DNA of 43,875 nucleotides from positions 1 to 43,875 of the forward strand of contig JAISZQ010000101.1 of NCBI GenBank assembly GCA_031269165.1. The letters are read 5' to 3'. Of the stretch, positions 32,417-40,995 are shown in pieces. The stretch's first letter is position 1. Every line of letters begins with the position of its first letter. The DNA is from Spirochaetaceae bacterium (GTDB taxonomy: Bacteria > Spirochaetota > Spirochaetia > Treponematales > Breznakiellaceae). Made by a program: the position numbers and the translations under genes. The notes beneath the pieces are model-generated. The model was not told the DNA's origin, did not search any database, and saw nothing but the letters and a program-made list of their open reading frames with translations.

Positions 32417-33358
32417 ATGGGGAACAAAACGCCGGAGCGGTATTCACGCCGGAAAAAAATAGTAATAAGCAATCTCCAGTCCTACAGCCTGTTGCTTCCC
32501 AATTTGCTTTTATTCTGTGCCTTTTCGATCTTTCCGGTTTTCTGGACCTTGAAATACGTCTTTTACCGCTACGGGGGCTTTGCCCTTGGCGAGCCGGTCT
32601 TTATCGGGTTTGAGAATTTCGCCCGGGTATTCAGGGACAGGATTTATTGGAAATCGGTAGTGAACACCTTTGTTTATGCCGGGGGCAAAATAATCCTCAC
32701 CATACCCATTGCTTTTTTCCTTGCCCTTATACTGAACAAAACCCTCAGGATAAACAGGGTGTTTCAAAGCGTCATATTTATTCCCACCATCATGAGTTCC
32801 GCGGTCATGGGTCTTGTTTTTTACCTCATGTTCAATGTCTACAACGGGGAAATCAACAAATACTTGTTGTATTTTAAGATCCTCAATACCCCCATCAACT
32901 GGCTTGGGAAGGACTACGCGATGTTAACCCTTATCATTGTGGCTGTCTGGGGCGGAATCGGAAACTACATGGTGTATTTCCTTGCGGGCCTCCAGATGAT
33001 CCCTAAGGAAGCCATAGAGAGTGCCGTTATCGACGGGGCCAACAGGGGCCAAACCCTTATGTTTATTACCATTCCCATGCTTGGCCCCATCCTCAAGATC
33101 ATCCTCATGCTGTCGATTGTCGCTGCCTTCTCGGACATGAATTCCGTCATGGTTCTTACCGAGGGAGGTCCGATAAACGCCACTATGGTAATGTCCCTTT
33201 ACGGCTATTCATTTTTCTTTCCCATATCGGCGGGCGCATCCACTCCTGCGGGCCAATACGGATACGGCGCCACAGTGAGCTTTTTCTCGGCGATTATCGC
33301 CGGGATCATCACGGTCATATACCTCATCATTTCCCGCAAGATGGACAAGGTATTTTAA
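32417..33358 (+). CDS. Sugar ABC transporter permease (MalF/YesP-like)
   Basis: A 313-residue permease with six membrane segments. ATG 32417 follows AAAGGAGG; an in-frame ATG at 32402 overlaps that site. The N-terminal segment NLLLFCAFSIFPVFWTLKYVFY and QSVIFIPTIMSSAVMGLVFY are typical of the MalF side. The EAA loop, which contacts the ATPase, is EAIESAVIDGANRGQTLMFI with G and the following IPML. It is 85 bases after the binding-protein gene and 10 bases before the second permease. Confidence 0.92.
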   Translation: MGNKTPERYSRRKKIVISNLQSYSLLLPNLLLFCAFSIFPVFWTLKYVFYRYGGFALGEPVFIGFENFARVFRDRIYWKSVVNTFVYAGGKIILTIPIAFFLALILNKTLRINRVFQSVIFIPTIMSSAVMGLVFYLMFNVYNGEINKYLLYFKILNTPINWLGKDYAMLTLIIVAVWGGIGNYMVYFLAGLQMIPKEAIESAVIDGANRGQTLMFITIPMLGPILKIILMLSIVAAFSDMNSVMVLTEGGPINATMVMSLYGYSFFFPISAGASTPAGQYGYGATVSFFSAIIAGIITVIYLIISRKMDKVF

Positions 33359-33368
33359 GGAGCAAATC

Positions 33369-34214
33369 ATGGTCAAGAGCAGAAGTGAAGGAATATTGAA
33401 TGTTATCGCGTATGTCTTTGTGGGGATCATGGTCGTTTTTACCCTCTATCCGGTAGCGTATACCATCTTGGGATCTCTTAAAACCAATCAGGAGTTGACT
33501 CTCGGAGAGTCGATATTCCCGAAAACATGGCAGTTCAAAAACTATTCCGCCGCCTTCATCCAGGCCGACTTTACCCGCTACACCCTTACGAGCCTCATGG
33601 TAAGCCTCTCGGCCATGATAATCGGGACCATTACCGCCTCTATGGCGGGTTTTATATTTTCCCGGCGCCGGTTCATAGGCAAAAAACTGCTTTTGGCCCT
33701 CTATGTCTCCATGATGTTCGTGGCCCTGGGTTCGGTTACCCTCTACCCTATGTATTTTCTTCTCAGCTTTTTTGGGTTGACAAAATCCTTTATCGGCCTT
33801 ATACTTGCCCTTACGGGAGGTCAGGCAGCCAACGTACTCCTGGTTATGGGGTTTACCAACAGCATTCCCCGGGAGCTGGACGAGGCCGCCACTATAGACG
33901 GATGCACCATTTACGGGATATTTGTCAGGATCATATTCCCTCTTTTAAAACCCATTCTGGCGGTAGTTGCCCTGTTTACGTTCAGGAATTCGTGGAACGA
34001 GTATATAATTCCCTTCATCCTGAGCATTGCCAACAAAAACCTCAAAACCCTCACCGTGGCGGTAGTCCAACTGAAATACGCGGCCCAGGCCGCAGCGGAA
34101 TGGCATATCATGCTGGCCGGGGCTTCTATCGCCATCATCCCCATTTTGATTGTATATCTCTTTGCCAACAAGCAGTTTATCTCCGGCCTTACCGCTGGGG
34201 CCGTCAAGGGTTAG
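33369..34214 (+). CDS. Sugar ABC transporter permease (MalG/YesQ-like)
   Basis: A 281-residue permease with six membrane segments, the partner of the preceding one. AAGGAG lies before ATG 33369. The EAA loop is ELDEAATIDGCTIYGIFVRI followed by IFPLLKP. The C-terminus QFISGLTAGAVKG is the classical MalG-type end. Together with the binding protein it forms an importer of the CUT1 class, which usually carries di- and oligosaccharides. The two-component system genes follow within 25 bases, so regulator and transporter are probably cotranscribed. Confidence 0.93.
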   Translation: MVKSRSEGILNVIAYVFVGIMVVFTLYPVAYTILGSLKTNQELTLGESIFPKTWQFKNYSAAFIQADFTRYTLTSLMVSLSAMIIGTITASMAGFIFSRRRFIGKKLLLALYVSMMFVALGSVTLYPMYFLLSFFGLTKSFIGLILALTGGQAANVLLVMGFTNSIPRELDEAATIDGCTIYGIFVRIIFPLLKPILAVVALFTFRNSWNEYIIPFILSIANKNLKTLTVAVVQLKYAAQAAAEWHIMLAGASIAIIPILIVYLFANKQFISGLTAGAVKG

Positions 34215-34236
34215 GATTTTGTTGCAGAGGAACCTC

Positions 34237-36069
34237 ATGCGGTTCATAAAAGACCGTAACTTGGTCGTAAAAATTATTGTGCTTTTCTCGGTAGTTCTTG
34301 TTTTTACAAACGGCATCGGAGGATTTTTTTATTATCATTACGCATACCGGGATTTATTGAACAACAACTACGAAAGTTCCAAAGAAACCTGTAACCAGAT
34401 TAACGTGTATTTAACCGAATATCTTAAATCCACCCTACGCAATATCTACGCCATGCCGAATGACAGGAATCTTTACAATGCCCTGAACCGTGGACTGTTT
34501 GAACCTTCCCTGCAAGATTATCTTAATCTTCAGCAGATTATGATTGACTCCATAAGCGAGATAAAATTCGGTAATTATTTTATCTCTTCCATAACCATGA
34601 TCACCCAAGGAGGCATATTCGATAATTTAGCCATAAAACGAAAGAGTAATTTCACGTTTGAGAAGGATATTTACGATTATTTTACCGCCAATCCCGGCAC
34701 TTCCATCGCGTGGTTTCCTGCCATGGAAAATCCGGTATACGAAAGCGCCGAAATAGTCATCCCCATTGTGTATCGTATAACGATCGATCTTAAACCCCTT
34801 TATGTCATCGTGTGCCTAAAGATGTCGGAATTCTCGGCCAATCTTGCCGAACTGTACGCCTCGGTGGATCAGATTTTTATTTTTGATCGCGGCGGATTGC
34901 CGGTAATTAACTATCCCGAATACTACGACGATATGATGGTTAAGATTAAACCTCTTGACGCGGAAAACAATATTCCAAAATGCGTGGAATTTGCATATCA
35001 GGGCAAGGGGTATCTTGTCTCCTATGTAACCATCCCGATTTCACAATGGACGGTATGTACCATTAAAACAACCGACGTGCTCCGTAAAAATATAAACAGC
35101 CTTCGCGTCTTTATACTGGTTAGCCTCGCCGCGAGCATTGTAAGCGGCCTCCTTCTGTCTTTCCTTTTTGCCAGAACCATTACCCGACCCTTGGCGCAGC
35201 TTGCTTCGATCATGAACAGGGCCCCCGATACCGGGTTTAACGTTGAATTCAACTGGCCCTACCGGGACGAGATCGGGACCCTTTCCAGAAGTTTTAACGT
35301 CATGGCCAAAAAAACAGATCAACTGGTAAACGCGCTGAACGAAAACATTGAAGCGCTCAAAAAAGAAAAAGAAAACATCAGAAGAGAACAGCAGTTGAAA
35401 CGAAAAGCCGAGCTTACGGCCCTCCAAACCCAGATAAATCCCCACTTCCTGTACAATACCCTGAATACCATTTCCTGGTACGCCTCGGATCGGGGCATAG
35501 ACGAAATAGCGGTGCTGGCCAATTCTTTGGGCCATTTCTTCCGAATTTCTTTAAGCCGGGGACGGGAGGTTATTTCCATAGACGAGGAAATCAAGCATAT
35601 TTTGAGTTATCTCGCAATCCAGTCCATACGGTATAAATCAAAACTCGAATATTTTATCGATGTTCCCGAAGATCTGAAAAAATACGAAACCATCAAACTG
35701 ATACTTCAGCCTCTGGTAGAAAACGCAATATACCACGGTATTAAGAACAAGGAAGGTCCCGGACATATTTATATCCGGGCCAGGGCGGAACAGCGGGAAA
35801 AATCGGCGGACATTATTTTTGAGATTGCCGACGACGGTACTGGAATGTCCCCGGAAGAACTAAAAAAAATCAATGGAAATCTGAGAAGGGGGATTATCAG
35901 AACCGGTTCCGGTTACGGTATCTATAACGTCAACGAAAGGCTCCGCCTTTTCTACGGTAAATCCTACGGCCTCATTCTGCGAAAGACGGAGGAAGGAATC
36001 GCCGCCATAGTTACCATACCCCGCCGGGAATTCAAGAATGAAGAAGAAAAGGATGATGAGGATGAATAA
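34237..36069 (+). CDS. YesM-like sensor histidine kinase
   Basis: A 610-residue membrane sensor kinase. I take ATG 34237 (MRFIKDRNLVVKIIVLFSVV) with AGAGGA upstream; the longer frame would run back into the permease gene. A first membrane segment is followed by an extracytoplasmic sensor domain (about 45-290), a second segment (FILVSLAASIVSGLLLSFLF), a HAMP domain, and the His_kinase domain with phosphoacceptor His403 in TQINPHFLYNTLNTISWYA. The ATPase domain follows with LVENAIYHGIKNK and DDGTGMSPEEL. This class senses extracellular sugars, often through the transporter, and phosphorylates an AraC-type partner, here the next gene. Base composition looks AT-richer than genes left of 26 kb. 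Confidence 0.92.
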   Translation: MRFIKDRNLVVKIIVLFSVVLVFTNGIGGFFYYHYAYRDLLNNNYESSKETCNQINVYLTEYLKSTLRNIYAMPNDRNLYNALNRGLFEPSLQDYLNLQQIMIDSISEIKFGNYFISSITMITQGGIFDNLAIKRKSNFTFEKDIYDYFTANPGTSIAWFPAMENPVYESAEIVIPIVYRITIDLKPLYVIVCLKMSEFSANLAELYASVDQIFIFDRGGLPVINYPEYYDDMMVKIKPLDAENNIPKCVEFAYQGKGYLVSYVTIPISQWTVCTIKTTDVLRKNINSLRVFILVSLAASIVSGLLLSFLFARTITRPLAQLASIMNRAPDTGFNVEFNWPYRDEIGTLSRSFNVMAKKTDQLVNALNENIEALKKEKENIRREQQLKRKAELTALQTQINPHFLYNTLNTISWYASDRGIDEIAVLANSLGHFFRISLSRGREVISIDEEIKHILSYLAIQSIRYKSKLEYFIDVPEDLKKYETIKLILQPLVENAIYHGIKNKEGPGHIYIRARAEQREKSADIIFEIADDGTGMSPEELKKINGNLRRGIIRTGSGYGIYNVNERLRLFYGKSYGLILRKTEEGIAAIVTIPRREFKNEEEKDDEDE

Positions 36070-37216
36070 GACGCTTAAAATTGTATTGGCCGACGATGAA
36101 GAAGTCATACGGGATACGCTGGCAAAAAAGATCAATTCCTCCAGTAGCGGATATTCGGTTGTGGCGGTGGCGGAAAGCGGGAGAGAAGCCCTGGAAAAAA
36201 TCAGGAGCCTTAAGCCTGATATTCTTTTAACCGATATTTGTATGCCCGGCATGGACGGGCTTGAATTGGTAAAGGAGGCGGCTGCGGCGGAGGGTTCGCT
36301 TAAAACCGTCATCATAAGCGGATACGATAATTTTTCTTATGCCAAGACCGCGATGAGTCTGGGCATAAGGGATTATATCCTTAAACCCTTTTCCCAGGAC
36401 GAGCTGTTCTCGGTTCTGGATAAAATCGCTTCCGAAATAGAAGCCGCAAGGAAACAGAGGCAGAGGGCAGAAGCCGATCTTGCCCCGGTTTTCTATACCC
36501 CCGGTCTATTAAAAAAATACCAGAGGAATGGTCCTCCGCGCCCCGGGGATTTGGAAGAACGCCTTTTGGTTCTTATCGAAAGGGGAGATGCGGAAAGGGC
36601 CCTTGAAATTTTTGACAGCCTCCTGGGTTCCTATTCCGCCTTGATGCAAAAGGGCCATGACACCCTGGTCTTTATGATGTTGGTGGAATTGATCCTTAAC
36701 ATTTCAAACATGATCACACAATCGGGGGATGAGGTGGAAAAGGGAGGAACCGAAACCCTTCTGGACAAACTCAAAAAAAACTTTTCCAAAGACGGCCTTG
36801 CCGATATAAGCGGCTCCATGAGGGAATATATCGCAGGGAGTTGTAACACCGTCAACCTTTCATACAAAAACCGAGGGAGAAAGATAGTCAATACGCTTAA
36901 AGATCTGATCGAAAAGAACCTGGGAGATGAAAATTTTTGCCTTGAAAAGGCGGCGAAAAAAATCCATTTCAGTGCCAGTTATATACGCCAGCTTTTCAGG
37001 CGCATAACCGGCGAAAGTTTTACGGAATACCTCATCAGGCGCCGCATGGAGACAGCCGGAAAATTGATTCTGATCCCCGAATACAGAATTCTGGATGTGG
37101 CGGAATACTCAGGCTACAGTAACCAGCGTTATTTCTCAAGTTGCTTTAAAAAGTACTATCACTGTACCCCTTCGGAGTACCGGGAAAGAATGAGAAAAAG
37201 CCCTGTACCAGGATAA
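36062..37216 (+). CDS. YesN-like response regulator with AraC domain
   Basis: A 384-residue response regulator. The receiver domain (about 1-120) has KIVLADDEEVIRD, phosphoacceptor Asp58 in ILLTDICMPGMDGLEL, and the signalling Lys of RDYILKPFSQDEL. A middle helical domain of about 130 residues links to a C-terminal AraC-type DNA-binding domain (about 285-384). That domain holds two helix-turn-helix motifs: CLEKAAKKIHFSASYIRQLF and ILDVAEYSGYSNQRYFSSCF, followed by FKKYYHCTPSEYRERM. Of several in-frame ATGs from 36038, I choose 36062, which has AAAGGA at eight bases, although it overlaps the kinase stop. It would activate the transporter operon and perhaps the divergent kdgF operon. Confidence 0.92.
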   Translation: MNKTLKIVLADDEEVIRDTLAKKINSSSSGYSVVAVAESGREALEKIRSLKPDILLTDICMPGMDGLELVKEAAAAEGSLKTVIISGYDNFSYAKTAMSLGIRDYILKPFSQDELFSVLDKIASEIEAARKQRQRAEADLAPVFYTPGLLKKYQRNGPPRPGDLEERLLVLIERGDAERALEIFDSLLGSYSALMQKGHDTLVFMMLVELILNISNMITQSGDEVEKGGTETLLDKLKKNFSKDGLADISGSMREYIAGSCNTVNLSYKNRGRKIVNTLKDLIEKNLGDENFCLEKAAKKIHFSASYIRQLFRRITGESFTEYLIRRRMETAGKLILIPEYRILDVAEYSGYSNQRYFSSCFKKYYHCTPSEYRERMRKSPVPG

Positions 37217-37527
37217 ACGCATAGCAATTTTGAGAACCACCACGAACAAATGCATCCGGTGAGCCCGTCATTGCGAGCGAGCCACTCGCCAGGGCGGGCG
37301 AAGCAATCGGCTCAACGCTTCGCGTTGAGCGTGTGAAGGCCTTCGGGGGCGTTGCGGGGGTGTCCCCCGCTGAGGGGGGTGCCGGAAGCCTGTACAAACC
37401 CATACTGGTATAAAGGGTTTGTACAGGCCGGAGGCAGGGGGGAGACTTCCCCCCAACTGAATCGTTACAAAAAATGAAAAAATATTCAAATTTTTCGTCA
37501 AAAACACGCAAAAATACGCAAAAACAC
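37217..37527. repeat. CATTGCGAG unit and GTACAAACCC element
   Basis: A shortened CATTGCGAG unit (37269-37310) is followed by the inverted counterpart of the element at 7780-7910. That counterpart has arms GCCTGTACAAACCC (37388-37401) and GGGTTTGTACAGGC (37415-37428) and the GGGGAGACTTCCCC block. A-rich DNA then leads to the promoter of the ROK gene. ACGCA recurs at 37506, 37516 and 37534 as ACGCAAAAA-type boxes that could bind a regulator. No gene is supported. Confidence 0.7.
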
Positions 37528-37556
37528 TTGACAACGCAAAAATGCCATGATAATCT
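37528..37556 (+). promoter_or_regulatory. Promoter of the ROK-regulator operon
   Basis: TTGACA (37528-37533), a 17-bp spacer and TAATCT (37551-37556) with an upstream TGA (extended -10). Start expected near 37563. The repeated ACGCAAAAA boxes overlap the -35 region. Confidence 0.65.
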
Positions 37557-37595
37557 TATTGCGGAGTCCGAAATAAGTCGCGGAGGGACACGGCG

Positions 37596-38663
37596 TTGAG
37601 TAAGGTTAGTCTTAAGGATATGAAGTCGCAGAACCGGCGGCTCATCCTGCAATCTATTATAGATGGTCGGGGCGCGTCTCGTATAGCCCTGGCCCGGGAA
37701 ACCGGCCTGTCGCCCAGTACGGTAACGTCTCTGGTTGCGGAACTGCTGGAGGAAAAGGTGCTGGTGGAGAGCGGCGTCACGTTTTCTACCGGCGGACGGG
37801 GCCGCAGGGAACTCGCCATCAATTCGGGTTACGGGCTGATCGTCGTCGTTGAGATTGGGCGGCAGCGGGTCAGTTTGTGCACCTATGATATGACGCTTGC
37901 CAAACTGGACGAAAAGCCCCTCGGCGAACGCCGTCTTTCAGGAAACAACCTGTTCTTTGAGATTTCCACGGCAATCTTCGATCAGTTTTATAAGAAAGAT
38001 GAGAATCTGCGCCTGGCCGGAATCGGGCTCTTGTTTCAGGAAGATATGATCGAAAGCGATCTAAATGTCATGTTTTCTACCTCGCTTTCTGCGGATAACA
38101 TTTCGCTTCGGGAAGCGTTGTCCACCCAGTTCAGGGTGCCGGTAGCGGGGGAGTATTCGGTCAGCGAGGTGCTTAACGCTCTTGAGACGGACGAAGTGAA
38201 AAACAGCGTCCATGTTGCCCTCGCGCATAAGGTTCTGGTCAGCCTGACCATCGACGGCCGCACCCTGCACATGCGGGAGGGAAAGAGCGCGGATATTACC
38301 GGCCTCCTCTCCTCGTTTCAAGCCGCCGGGCCGTGGGCGGAATCTTCTTTTCAGGATAATAAACATCAGGATAACACACAGGATAAAACAAAACAGCCGT
38401 CATTGCTTTCCGCTCTGGCGAGGGTACTGGCTTTGTTGTGCGGCCTGTTTACGCTGGACATCATTCTGCTTTCCGGGGAGGCGGCTAAAGCGGGCGGGTT
38501 TGCGGCATCGGTGCGGGAAATCTTAGGCAGGATTCTTTCCCCCGCCACGCCGCCGCCCATCAAGATACTGGAGCCGAGGGACGCCAAACTCGCGGAGAAA
38601 ATGGCGCGGCGCATTCGGAATACTGTTCTGGGTTCCGTCATGATTTTTACCGGAGGATGGTGA
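37596..38663 (+). CDS. ROK-family-like transcriptional regulator
   Basis: A 355-residue regulator starting with TTG 37596 behind GGAGGG. The N-terminal winged helix (about 1-75: KDMKSQNRRLILQSIIDGRG, ALARETGLSPSTVTSLVAEL, STGGRGRRELAIN) is that of NagC/XylR-type ROK repressors. The C-terminal ROK fold can be followed (LIVVVEIGRQRVSLCTYDM, and LDIILLSGEAAKAGGF), but the kinase signature (DxGxT) and the zinc cysteines of ROK proteins are not visible. The sugar-binding domain is therefore degenerate and the ligand may not be a sugar. It probably autoregulates and controls the downstream genes. Its TGA overlaps the next ATG as TGATG. Confidence 0.75.
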   Translation: MSKVSLKDMKSQNRRLILQSIIDGRGASRIALARETGLSPSTVTSLVAELLEEKVLVESGVTFSTGGRGRRELAINSGYGLIVVVEIGRQRVSLCTYDMTLAKLDEKPLGERRLSGNNLFFEISTAIFDQFYKKDENLRLAGIGLLFQEDMIESDLNVMFSTSLSADNISLREALSTQFRVPVAGEYSVSEVLNALETDEVKNSVHVALAHKVLVSLTIDGRTLHMREGKSADITGLLSSFQAAGPWAESSFQDNKHQDNTQDKTKQPSLLSALARVLALLCGLFTLDIILLSGEAAKAGGFAASVREILGRILSPATPPPIKILEPRDAKLAEKMARRIRNTVLGSVMIFTGGW

Positions 38664-39358
38664 TGCGGTTTCACAAGATGATAGCACAAAACAAGTTTAC
38701 GCTGGTTGCCAGTCTGCCGGAAAATAATCTTGCTCTGGCGGAAGCCGCGCTGAAGGGCGGTGCCGAGGCGATTAAGGTACACGTCAATGTGTGGCACCGT
38801 GCCAGCGGGCATACCTTCGGCAGTTTTGCGGAAAACAGGCAGTTTTTGCGGGAACTGGTACGGCTCTGCGGCGACACGCCGGTGGGCCTCGTGCCCGGCG
38901 GCGGCGAGGCGTTTATCAGCGTGGAGGAACGGGACGAGATTGAGGCTCTGGGCATTGATTTCTTTTCCGCCTACGCGGCCCATCTGCCCAATTACATGAT
39001 GGACTCAAAAAGCCTCAGCCGCATGGCCGCCATTGACAGCAATTTTAGCCAAAACACCCTCGACGGGATTAACCGTTATCCGCCGGACGTACTTGAGTGC
39101 AGCATCCAGCCCGGCGAGGCCTACAACGAAAAATTACGGTATGCGGATATACTCTCGTATGCCGGCATTGCCGCGAGGGTAAAAATCCCCGTCTTGATCC
39201 CGACGCAGAAGTGGATGAGCCCCGGCGAAGTACCTCATCTTTTCACCGTCGGCTGCAAGGCGCTCATGATTGGCGCGGTGGTAATGGGAAAAGACCCATG
39301 CGCGGCCGAGGTTGAGAAAACCTGCGCCGCTTTTAGGGGTGCTATTCGGGACCTGTGA
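38663..39358 (+). CDS. Phosphate-binding-type TIM-barrel protein, unknown
   Basis: A 231-residue (beta/alpha)8-barrel-like protein. ATG 38663 has GGAGG at 38652-38656 and overlaps the ROK stop. ASLPENNLALAEAALKGGAE, AIKVHVNVWHRASGH, PVGLVPGGGEAF, DFFSAYAAHLPNYMM, VLECSIQPGEAYN and CKALMIGAVVMGKD follow the strand-loop rhythm of ribulose-phosphate-binding barrels; the last segment resembles a standard phosphate-binding GA-x-x-x-G loop. No named family is certain. It might be an aldolase, epimerase or lyase acting on a phosphorylated organic acid. Its coupling to the regulator gene suggests a core role in the pathway with the HyuA-type enzyme. Confidence 0.6.
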   Translation: MRFHKMIAQNKFTLVASLPENNLALAEAALKGGAEAIKVHVNVWHRASGHTFGSFAENRQFLRELVRLCGDTPVGLVPGGGEAFISVEERDEIEALGIDFFSAYAAHLPNYMMDSKSLSRMAAIDSNFSQNTLDGINRYPPDVLECSIQPGEAYNEKLRYADILSYAGIAARVKIPVLIPTQKWMSPGEVPHLFTVGCKALMIGAVVMGKDPCAAEVEKTCAAFRGAIRDL

Positions 39359-39396
39359 GCCTGTTCCAAAACTCGGTTAGTTTTGACAGGCTGAGC
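39357..39396. repeat. GAGGCTGTTCCAAAAC-family palindrome, degenerate
   Basis: GAGCCTGTTCCAAAACT and AGTTTTGACAGGCTGAGC are inverted arms starting right at the stop of the barrel gene (TGA is part of the repeat). The right arm has lost two bases. Confidence 0.7.
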
Positions 39397-39404
39397 TAAA
39401 GCAT

Positions 39405-39475
39405 TGCAGTTTCTTAGGCTTAAAAGCCTTAGCTGAAGCCGGGCTAAAGCTGGGCTTTAGCCTTACGAAACTGCA
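39405..39475 (+). ncRNA. Structured 71-nt intergenic stem-loop
   Basis: Outer arms TGCAGTTTCTTAGGCT (39405-39420) and AGCCTTACGAAACTGCA (39459-39475) pair with one bulge. Inner pairings TAAAAGCC/GGGCTTTA and TTAGC/GCTAA continue the stem. CTTTTTAAAGG follows. It could be a terminator-like or processing structure between the barrel gene and the transporter, or a further mobile palindrome. Confidence 0.4.
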
Positions 39476-39488
39476 CTTTTTAAAGGTT

Positions 39489-39519
39489 GCTGTTCCAAAA
39501 CTTGAGGTTTTGGAACAGC
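39489..39519. repeat. Perfect GAGGCTGTTCCAAAAC-family palindrome
   Basis: GCTGTTCCAAAAC (39489-39501) and GTTTTGGAACAGC (39507-39519) form a perfect 13-bp stem with loop TTGAG, followed by CTC. The remaining leader to 39633 has short hairpins (CCGCCGCAAGGCGG; AGACTGACAAGTCT) and GGAGG before the next start. Confidence 0.85.
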
Positions 39520-39633
39520 CTCCTGTAACAATAGGGGTTTCACCAATGGAATGATTTCCGCCGCAAGGCGGGTTTCAGCAGACTGACAAGTCTGAAATAA
39601 ATTAAAAGCGGGCAGGACCCGTGGAGGAATGGT

Positions 39634-40959
39634 ATGGTACAAGGCACGTTGATCATTGTAGTCTTTTTCGTTCTGGCGTTGCTCATGATTGCGAGAAAGA
39701 TTCCCACGTTTCTGGCGATGATTTTATTGGCAATCATCACCTGTATTATTGCCGGGGTTCCCATGGTGGGAACCAACGACAAAGGCGCCGCTATCGGCTG
39801 GCTTCAAACTATTGTGGAAGCCGGATCGGTTCGCATGGCCGCCGCTATTGCGGCGATTGTGTTCGGCTCCTGGCTCGGTCAGCTTCTGAACCGCACCGGG
39901 GTAACCGAAGCGATTATTAAAAAGAGCGCCGAACTGGGCGGAGACAGGCCCCTCGTCGTGGCCCTGATACTGATAGTCGCCAACGCGCTGCTCTTTACCA
40001 CGTTGAGCGGCCTCGGCTCGGTCATCATGGTGGGTTCCATTATTCTGCCCATTCTTATCTCTGTCGGGATTCCCGCGTCCACTGCGGCGGGCATCTTCCT
40101 CATGTCTTTCAATGTCGGCCTGACGTTCAACATGGTAAACTGGCAGACCTTTACCTCGATATTCTCGCTCGACATAGAAACCATCCAGCGTTTTGAGGTC
40201 TATATGCTGGCGGCCACCGCCATCGCCACTGTGGTATTTGTCTTCGTGGAATTCCGCCGCAACGGCAGGAAGTTCGCCTTTGCCGCGCCGGTAAACGGCA
40301 AATTCGCCCCCAAAGATGAGGGTACCGACGATGTTCGCCCCCTGAAAGGGATTGCCGGGTTCTGCGCCCTGCTTACCCCCATCATCCCCATCATTCTGGT
40401 TATTGCCCTGAAAATCCCGGTTATCCCGGCGTTTATGGCGGGTATTCTCTGGGTGTTGATCTTTACCGCCACGAGTTTTACGAAGGCGATGAATATGCTT
40501 ATGAAGACCTGCTATGACGGTTTTACCGCCGGGGCACCGGCACTGATTCTGTTTATCTCTCTGGGTATGTTGCTCCTCGCGGTGACCAATCCCATGGTCA
40601 AAGAGATTCTCAACCCGTTCCTCTTGGCGGTTGTTCCCTCCGGGCGGATCGCGTTTATTATTTTCTTTGCTCTGCTGGCGCCGCTTTCGCTGTACCGGGG
40701 GCCCCTCAACCTCTTTGGCTTGGGTTCCGGCATTGCCGCTCTGGTCATCGGGCTTGGGACGATCAACCCGCTGGCGGTTATGGGCGCGTTCCTCTCGGCG
40801 GAACGCATTCAGGGTTGCGGCGATCCGACCAACACCCAGAATGTCTGGACCGCCAACTTTGCCGAGGTTGACGTAAACAGCATCACGAAAAAACTGTTGC
40901 CCTATCTCTGGATTGTGGCGGCAATCGGGGTGATCACCACCGGTATCATCTATTTTTGA
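39634..40959 (+). CDS. GntP/citrate-type organic-acid permease
   Basis: A 441-residue integral membrane protein with about twelve hydrophobic segments. GGAGG lies six bases before ATG 39634. Segments such as FLAMILLAIITCIIAG, AAIAAIVFGSWLGQLLNRTG, LLFTTLSGLGSVIMVGSIIL and PILISVGIPASTAAGIFLMS match the ion transporter superfamily that includes GntP gluconate and citrate carriers. Substrate is unknown. Linkage to a HyuA-type enzyme suggests a hydantoin, lactam or organic acid. The hydrophilic loop near residues 205-235 is the only long cytosolic stretch. It precedes the hydantoinase-like gene by 36 bases. Confidence 0.8.
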   Translation: MVQGTLIIVVFFVLALLMIARKIPTFLAMILLAIITCIIAGVPMVGTNDKGAAIGWLQTIVEAGSVRMAAAIAAIVFGSWLGQLLNRTGVTEAIIKKSAELGGDRPLVVALILIVANALLFTTLSGLGSVIMVGSIILPILISVGIPASTAAGIFLMSFNVGLTFNMVNWQTFTSIFSLDIETIQRFEVYMLAATAIATVVFVFVEFRRNGRKFAFAAPVNGKFAPKDEGTDDVRPLKGIAGFCALLTPIIPIILVIALKIPVIPAFMAGILWVLIFTATSFTKAMNMLMKTCYDGFTAGAPALILFISLGMLLLAVTNPMVKEILNPFLLAVVPSGRIAFIIFFALLAPLSLYRGPLNLFGLGSGIAALVIGLGTINPLAVMGAFLSAERIQGCGDPTNTQNVWTANFAEVDVNSITKKLLPYLWIVAAIGVITTGIIYF

Positions 40960-40995
40960 AATTGTGGAGAAAAACATTTTGGAGGAAGAACTTTC

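Noticed and set aside
37217..37595. tRNA or other structural RNA in the gap
   Set aside because: Hairpins are accounted for by repeat elements; no cloverleaf or known RNA consensus was found. The same holds for the other long gaps.
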